From assembly GCA_947178245.1 (NCBI GenBank), contig CAMWXO010000036.1, positions 1 through 10,899 of the forward strand: a DNA stretch of 10,899 nucleotides, written 5' to 3'. Under the pieces are notes generated by a model. That model searched no databases. It worked only from the letters and a program-made list of their open reading frames with translations, and had not been told where the DNA came from. The stretch comes from an uncultured Porphyromonadaceae bacterium. GTDB taxonomy: Bacteria; Bacteroidota; Bacteroidia; Bacteroidales; Muribaculaceae. Made by a program: the position numbers and the translations under genes. Positions 7,531 to 10,899 of this stretch are shown here, in pieces (the stretch's first letter is position 1; every line of letters starts with the position of its first letter).

Positions 7531-8826
7531 TCACAGATTGAATCTTTTTCCTTCATAAATCAGATGGGTCGGCTTTCCATAAAGGTGCATCCTTTCAAAA
7601 GGAGTTGATTTACCCATCGATGCGAATTTTTCGGGGTCTACCGTCCATTCGCTGTTAAGGTCGAAGATGGCGAGATTGGCCTCACCCTCCACTTCCAACC
7701 CGAAAATGTGTCGGGGATTCTGACACATCAGCGCTACAAGCCGCTCCATCGGTATGATGCCTGTCTTCACCAGATGTGTATAGCACACTCCGAAAGCCGT
7801 CTCCAGGCCCACCACTCCCATGGCACTCCCTTTCAGACCGCGGCTTTTCTCTTCGGCCGTGTGGGGGGCATGATCCGTGGCTATGCAGTCGATGGTTCCG
7901 TCGGCTATTCCCTCTATCAGCGCGTCCCTGTCTTCAGCCGACCTGATAGGGGGATTCATCTTGAAGCGCCCCTCATCCTTGAGGTCTTCATCGCTGAATA
8001 CGAGATAATGGGGCCCAGTCTCGCACGTCACTTTCACTCCCCTTGCTTTCGCATCCCTTATCAGGCGCACGCTTTCTTTGGTGGAGATGTGACATACGTG
8101 GTAGCGGCAGCCGGTCTCTTCGGCGAGTCTGAGGTCTCTTTCTATCTGCTCCCACTCGCTTTGCGAGCATATACCCTTGTGACCGTTGTCCCTGCAATAG
8201 ACACCGTCGTGGATGTATCCGCCCCTCAGTAGGTCGTTCACTTCGCAGTGAGCGGCGATAATCACGTCAAGCCTGGCCGCCTCTTCCATCGCCTCGCGCA
8301 TCATGCTCTCGCTCTGCACGCCGCTGCCGTCGTCGGAGAAGGCTACGGCATACTGTTTGAGTCTGTTCATATCCACAAGGCGGCGCCCTTTCCTCTCCAA
8401 AGTGATTGAAGCGTATGGATAAACTTTTATGGATGCGTCCTTCCTGATTATGGCAAGCTCTTCTTCTATATGTTCTGCGGTGTCCGGAGTGGGATTGAGG
8501 TTAGGCATCGCGCAGACGGCGGTATATCCGCCTTTCATGGCAGCCTTTGTGCCTGTTGCGATAGTCTCTTTCGCTTCAAACCCCGGCTGACGCAGATGCA
8601 CGTGTACGTCGCAAAGACCGTATGTCACCAGTTGATTGTCAATGTAATAAATATTCAGTGAGTCGTCGGCCGAATCGATTGTGCCTCCGCGTTCTATTCT
8701 TACGATTCTGTTGTCGAGCACTTCGATGTCGGTATTTCCCGATTCTCCCTGCTTGTCGATCCAGTGGCATCCCCTCAGCAAATAATGGCGGGGCATTTTC
8801 TCAGAAGCCAAATGATGATTACTCAT
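7531..8826 (-). CDS. pyrC: Dihydroorotase, class I
   Basis: Cyclises N-carbamoyl-aspartate to dihydroorotate, the third pathway step, in the cytoplasm. The 431 residues form an amidohydrolase barrel. Metal ligands are H75 and H77 in DVHVHLRQPG, an aspartate in FSDDG (165-166), H193 in AAHCE and H246 in CHIS; the catalytic aspartate is D318 in TDHAPH. NPPIR (291-295) is the usual substrate-binding stretch. The length and the FSDDG segment place it with class I enzymes of the Bacillus kind, not the shorter E. coli PyrC. The start is uncertain: M1 (8826) is used here, but M11 (8796) sits right before the conserved first strand and is equally plausible. The gene lies directly downstream of a promoter and an intrinsic terminator, so its expression is probably controlled by attenuation. 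carA follows after 55 bases. Confidence 0.95.
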   Translation of the reverse strand: MSNHHLASEKMPRHYLLRGCHWIDKQGESGNTDIEVLDNRIVRIERGGTIDSADDSLNIYYIDNQLVTYGLCDVHVHLRQPGFEAKETIATGTKAAMKGGYTAVCAMPNLNPTPDTAEHIEEELAIIRKDASIKVYPYASITLERKGRRLVDMNRLKQYAVAFSDDGSGVQSESMMREAMEEAARLDVIIAAHCEVNDLLRGGYIHDGVYCRDNGHKGICSQSEWEQIERDLRLAEETGCRYHVCHISTKESVRLIRDAKARGVKVTCETGPHYLVFSDEDLKDEGRFKMNPPIRSAEDRDALIEGIADGTIDCIATDHAPHTAEEKSRGLKGSAMGVVGLETAFGVCYTHLVKTGIIPMERLVALMCQNPRHIFGLEVEGEANLAIFDLNSEWTVDPEKFASMGKSTPFERMHLYGKPTHLIYEGKRFNL

Positions 8827-8889
8827 AACCGAAACTTATTCTTTAATGAATATTTACTCATGTTGTGGTTGAAATATAACCGGATACAT

Positions 8890-8924
8890 AAAAAAAACAC
8901 GCATCCCCTTAGAGGGGGTGCGTG
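8890..8924 (-). terminator. Intrinsic terminator in the pyrC leader (probable attenuator)
   Basis: Read on the minus strand, arm CACGCACCCCC (8924-8914), loop TCTAA and arm GGGGATGCGTG (8908-8898) form an 11-bp stem with one mismatch-type G-T or C-A pair depending on strand. Eight consecutive T follow at 8897-8890. It acts in one direction only, since the plus strand has no T-tract after the stem. It lies about 65 bases downstream of the predicted pyrC promoter and 63 bases upstream of the pyrC ATG, so transcripts from that promoter must pass it to express pyrC-carAB. The hairpin is clear; its regulatory use is inferred. Confidence 0.85.
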
Positions 8925-8928
8925 TCTC

Positions 8929-8982
8929 TTACGGCAGCATTGCCGTATGTTTATTTCTTGGATATTGCATATTCGGTTTCAT
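8929..8982 (-). CDS. Possible 17-codon leader peptide upstream of the pyrC attenuator
   Basis: An ATG at 8982 opens the frame MKPNMQYPRNKHTAMLP, ending in TAA at 8931-8929. That is four bases before the terminator stem starts (8924). A ribosome finishing this ORF would cover the first arm of the terminator, which would favour read-through, the logic known from E. coli pyrBI. The ATG lies very near the predicted transcription start, so the message would be almost leaderless; the second methionine (8970) gives a 13-codon alternative. No Shine-Dalgarno is visible. An ORF this short can arise by chance, so this rests on its position only. Confidence 0.35.
   Translation of the reverse strand: MKPNMQYPRNKHTAMLP
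8930..8947 (-). promoter_or_regulatory. Small hairpin preceding the attenuator terminator
   Basis: Minus-strand arms TACGGCA (8947-8941) and TGCCGTA (8936-8930) form a perfect 7-bp stem with a 4-base loop. It sits 5 bases upstream of the terminator stem and includes the end of the possible leader ORF. By position it could be a polymerase pause hairpin or a helix that moving ribosomes melt. No sequence able to pair with the terminator arms as a clear antiterminator was found. Confidence 0.5.
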
Positions 8983-8990
8983 TTCGAGTG

Positions 8991-9022
8991 CAAAATTACA
9001 AAATATTCCCGACATAGGCAAA
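8991..9022 (-). promoter_or_regulatory. Bacteroidetes-type promoter for the pyrC-carA-carB unit
   Basis: TTTG (9022-9019) and TAATTTTG followed by C (8998-8991) are separated by 20 bases on the minus strand, an exact fit to the -33 / -7 consensus of Bacteroidetes. Predicted transcription starts near 8982-8988, giving a leader of about 160 bases that holds a small hairpin and an intrinsic terminator before pyrC. The -33 element overlaps a T-tract that may end the upstream gene's transcript. Confidence 0.7.
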
Positions 9023-9069
9023 AAAATCTTTAAGAAGACCGCAGTTTTTTTCTGCTTTGTTTCTTCTAA
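9020..9069 (-). terminator. Weak candidate terminator after the PH-domain gene
   Basis: On the minus strand TTAGAAGA (9069-9062) can pair with TCTTCTTAA (9038-9030) with one bulged base, and an inner CAG/CTG pair closes the middle. AGA and seven T (9026-9020) follow. The stem is AT-rich with a long loop, so it is weak. It starts about 20 bases after the stop of the PH-domain gene and would separate that gene from the pyr promoter. Confidence 0.35.
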
Positions 9070-9087
9070 GATTGTGACAATGATTCT

Positions 9088-9597
9088 TCAGCAGAGTGGA
9101 AGTCGATCGGTGAGAGCTTCGGCCATTTCCGTTGAGTCGCTGCAGCCAAGCATGTATTGGCGTCCCGACTTCATGCGGATCAGGAAAGTCTGGGAGGCTT
9201 GACCGTAAAAAGCGAAATACTTGCCTATAGATGATTCTCTAAACCATCCCCAGTAGCCCATGAATCCCCCGCTTCCAAAAATACGCCGCTCTGCCATGGT
9301 GGGAGGGCATATTTTTACTTCTTCTATCTCGGAGAGAGGAAACTTTTTCACCCTGAATGAAGTCTCCACATTGAGCGAGTCATCCGTAAGCCTCAGAATC
9401 ATCGGGCTATAAAAGAGCCCGATAAGGCAAAGCACTACTATTAGAGCTAAGAGAATCATGCAGGCGATCACATTTTTGTGTTGATTAAGTTGCCAAATGC
9501 AGAAAACTGCAACTAAAGCCATAGTTGAGAATGTGAGCAGCATACTCCAGCCGCTCATATCCACACGTTTTTTTAAGATGGTGTTTGCCATAAACAA
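9088..9597 (-). CDS. Small membrane protein with bacterial PH-like domain
   Basis: Function unknown. The 169-residue protein has two hydrophobic helices at about 18-37 and 43-63 joined by a short polar loop (NQHK), so both ends should be on the same side of the inner membrane. The rest (about 67-165) resembles bacterial PH-domain proteins (bPH type) common in Bacteroidetes: strand ILRLTDDSLNVE, then FPLSEIEEV, then a glycine- and aromatic-rich IFGSGGFMGYWGWF (106-119), then TFLIRMKSGRQYML. M1 is used, but M3 (9591) is equally possible. It is separated from pyrC by a promoter and a weak terminator, so it is probably not in the pyr operon. The membrane topology is clear; the PH assignment is by recognition of the pattern. 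Confidence 0.8.
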   Translation of the reverse strand: MFMANTILKKRVDMSGWSMLLTFSTMALVAVFCIWQLNQHKNVIACMILLALIVVLCLIGLFYSPMILRLTDDSLNVETSFRVKKFPLSEIEEVKICPPTMAERRIFGSGGFMGYWGWFRESSIGKYFAFYGQASQTFLIRMKSGRQYMLGCSDSTEMAEALTDRLPLC

Positions 9598-9632
9598 TTA
9601 GTCTTTTGTGTTTGAAATTTTATTGACCTATC

Positions 9633-9671
9633 CGGGGTCGGAGCACCCCGCCACATATCAGACGGGATGCT
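9633..9671. repeat. Overlapping, mutually exclusive inverted repeats between two genes
   Basis: Plus-strand AGCACCCCG (9642-9650) pairs with CGGGATGCT (9663-9671) as a 9-bp stem with one wobble. Its ACCCCG part (9645-9650) can instead pair with CGGGGT (9633-9638) as a 6-bp stem. Only one can form at a time. On the minus strand the structure follows the Ig-like gene's stop by 11 bases but has no strong U-tract; on the plus strand four T follow. It may be a 3' stabiliser or a poor terminator. The rest of the 85-base gap shows no convincing promoter. Confidence 0.45.
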
Positions 9672-9682
9672 TTTGATGATAT

Positions 9683-10899
9683 TTACTTCACAATCTTGAA
9701 TGTCTTATCAGCAGTGCGGATTATGTAAGTGCCTCTTGCAAGGTTTGATACATATTCAGGGTCTGCATTCTTACGGATGAGGATACCGTCGAGTGAGAAA
9801 ATATCTACATTGCCGGACTCTCTTACCAGTGACTCGACGTAGGAGATACCGCTGACGGAGCATTCTGCATAAAGGTTTGAGCCGTCGGTGGTCTCGGCCG
9901 TGATTACGGCATAGCCAAGGGCGATGATGCTGACATTGCCTTCTTGATCGACAGTCGCAACTGATTCATCTGAAGAACTCCATGCCACGGTCTTATCTGT
10001 AGCATCATCAGGGAGGACTGTGGCGGTAAGAGTCACGGTAGTACCGGCTTCGGCTTCAATGGAAGTCTTGTCGAGAGAGATCGAAGTGGCAAGTATGATC
10101 TTCCTTTCAACAGTCACTGTGCAGGATGCGGTAAGTCCGTTAGCGGTGGAGGCGGTTATCACGGCAGTACCGGGAGCGATAGCCGTCACCTTTCCGTTCT
10201 CAACTGTCGCCACCTCGGTATTGGATGAAGACCATGTCACAGTCTTGTCGGTTGTGGTTTCCGGGTCAATCGTAGCGGTCAGTGTGAACGTGTCGCCTTC
10301 GGTCAGAGTTTTCTCAGTCACGTCGAGAGTGATGCCCTGAGCTTCAATCACCTTTGCCTTCACGGTCACCTCGCATGAAGCCTTGAGGCCGTTAGCCGTC
10401 GTAGCTGTGATTGTTGCGTTTCCGGGAGCGATAGCCGTTACCATTCCGTTCTCAACGGTTGCAACCTCGGTGTTGGACGAAGACCATGTCACTGTCTTGT
10501 CGGTGGTGGTTTCCGGGTCGATCGTAGCGGTCAGTGTGAACGTGTCGCCTTCGGTCAGAGTTTTCTCAGTGACGTCAAGAGTTATTCCTGTAGCAACGAT
10601 AACCTTTGCCTTCACGGTCACCTCGCATGAAGCCTTGAGGCCGTTAGCCGTCGCAGCTGTGATTGTTGCGTTTCCGGGAGCGATCGCCGTTACCATTCCG
10701 TTCTCAACGGTCGCCACTTCTGTATTTGAGGAAGACCATGTCACAGTCTTGTCGGTGGTGGTTTCCGGGTCGATCGTAGCGGTCAGTGTGAACGTGTCGC
10801 CCTCGGTCAGTGTTTTCTCAGTCACGTCGAGAGTGATTCCCTGCGCCTCGATAACCTTTGCCTTCACGGTTACCTCGCATGAAGCCTTGAGGCCGTTAG
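9683..10899 (-). CDS. Repetitive bacterial Ig-like (BIG_2) surface protein, C-terminal part
   Basis: The frame is open to the right edge (about 404 residues seen), so the N-terminus and any signal peptide lie outside. The visible part starts inside one Ig-like repeat. It continues with three nearly identical 84-residue repeats, then a fourth diverged repeat of 88 residues. Each holds the BIG_2 pattern: ITLD, FTLTATIDPE, VTWSSSNTEVATV, G.VTAIAPG.A.ITA, C.V.V. The last 53 residues end in VDIFSLDGILIRKN, LARGTYII and KTFKIVK, like the C-terminal sorting-type domains of Bacteroidetes secreted proteins. It is thus probably exported or surface-bound, with a stalk or adhesive role; this is inference from architecture. 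The GTG at 10867 is an internal valine, not a start. No functional link to the pyr genes is evident. Confidence 0.85.
   Translation of the reverse strand, partial: NGLKASCEVTVKAKVIEAQGITLDVTEKTLTEGDTFTLTATIDPETTTDKTVTWSSSNTEVATVENGMVTAIAPGNATITAATANGLKASCEVTVKAKVIVATGITLDVTEKTLTEGDTFTLTATIDPETTTDKTVTWSSSNTEVATVENGMVTAIAPGNATITATTANGLKASCEVTVKAKVIEAQGITLDVTEKTLTEGDTFTLTATIDPETTTDKTVTWSSSNTEVATVENGKVTAIAPGTAVITASTANGLTASCTVTVERKIILATSISLDKTSIEAEAGTTVTLTATVLPDDATDKTVAWSSSDESVATVDQEGNVSIIALGYAVITAETTDGSNLYAECSVSGISYVESLVRESGNVDIFSLDGILIRKNADPEYVSNLARGTYIIRTADKTFKIVK
10109..10899 (-). repeat. Tandem 252-bp repeats coding BIG_2 domains
   Basis: Complete copies lie at 10613-10864, 10361-10612 and 10109-10360, each 252 bases (84 codons) without indels; the end of a further copy reaches the window edge (10865-10899). 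A diverged fourth copy follows at 9845-10108. Copies share long identical DNA runs but differ in scattered silent sites, most densely in the codons for SSSNTEV. Such arrays are prone to copy-number change by recombination and may collapse in assembly. Confidence 0.92.

Noticed and set aside
8898..8924. Terminator acting on the plus strand
   Set aside because: After the stem on the plus strand the sequence is TCTCTTACGG without a T-tract, and no plus-strand gene ends there.
8827..8990. Known nucleotide riboswitch or PyrR-binding leader
   Set aside because: No antiterminator pairing to the terminator arms and no PyrR-type anti-antiterminator loop could be recognised; the leader is also short.
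10865..10867. GTG as the start of the Ig-like protein
   Set aside because: The same frame stays open upstream to the window edge and encodes the end of a previous repeat (NGLKASCEVT), so this codon is an internal valine.
10109..10899. CRISPR-like or satellite repeat array
   Set aside because: Units are 252 bases, contiguous without spacers, in frame, and encode Ig-like domains.

Overview
The window looks like a chromosomal segment from a member of the Bacteroidetes, most likely Bacteroidales. Three things suggest this. Two minus-strand promoters fit the Bacteroidetes TTTG / TAnnTTTG pattern. Shine-Dalgarno sequences are missing or weak before the genes. A surface-type Ig-like protein ends in a C-terminal domain resembling the sorting domains of that phylum. 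The genus cannot be fixed from sequence alone; the moderate GC would fit Muribaculaceae and related families. Every real gene found is on the minus strand, so the window reads right to left.

From right to left: (1) 9683-10899 is the C-terminal part of a repetitive bacterial Ig-like (BIG_2) protein. (2) 9088-9597 is a small two-helix membrane protein with a bacterial PH-like domain. (3) 8827-9087 is a control region: a promoter, a possible 17-codon leader ORF, a small hairpin, and a strong intrinsic terminator lying between that promoter and pyrC, i.e. a probable transcription attenuator. (4) 1-8826 is a de novo pyrimidine cluster: pyrC, carA, carB, a fused pyrK-pyrD, pyrF and pyrE (cut by the left edge). 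A second promoter of the same design, with the same 20-nt spacer, sits in the 146-bp gap between carB and pyrKD. The block is therefore probably transcribed as pyrC-carAB (with read-through) plus pyrKD-pyrF-pyrE.

Together the genes encode carbamoyl phosphate synthetase (CarAB), dihydroorotase (PyrC), an NAD-linked dihydroorotate dehydrogenase (PyrKD), orotate phosphoribosyltransferase (PyrE) and OMP decarboxylase (PyrF). These are all the steps to UMP except aspartate transcarbamylase (pyrB), which is not in the window.

Three points stand out. The gene order C-carA-carB-K-D-F-E is that of the Bacillus-type pyr operon, and PyrF and PyrE resemble the Bacillus proteins, although the promoters are of Bacteroidetes type. 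PyrK and PyrD are joined in one 569-residue chain. The pyrC leader has the layout of a translation-coupled attenuator. No RNA genes, CRISPR arrays, transposases or attachment sites were seen.
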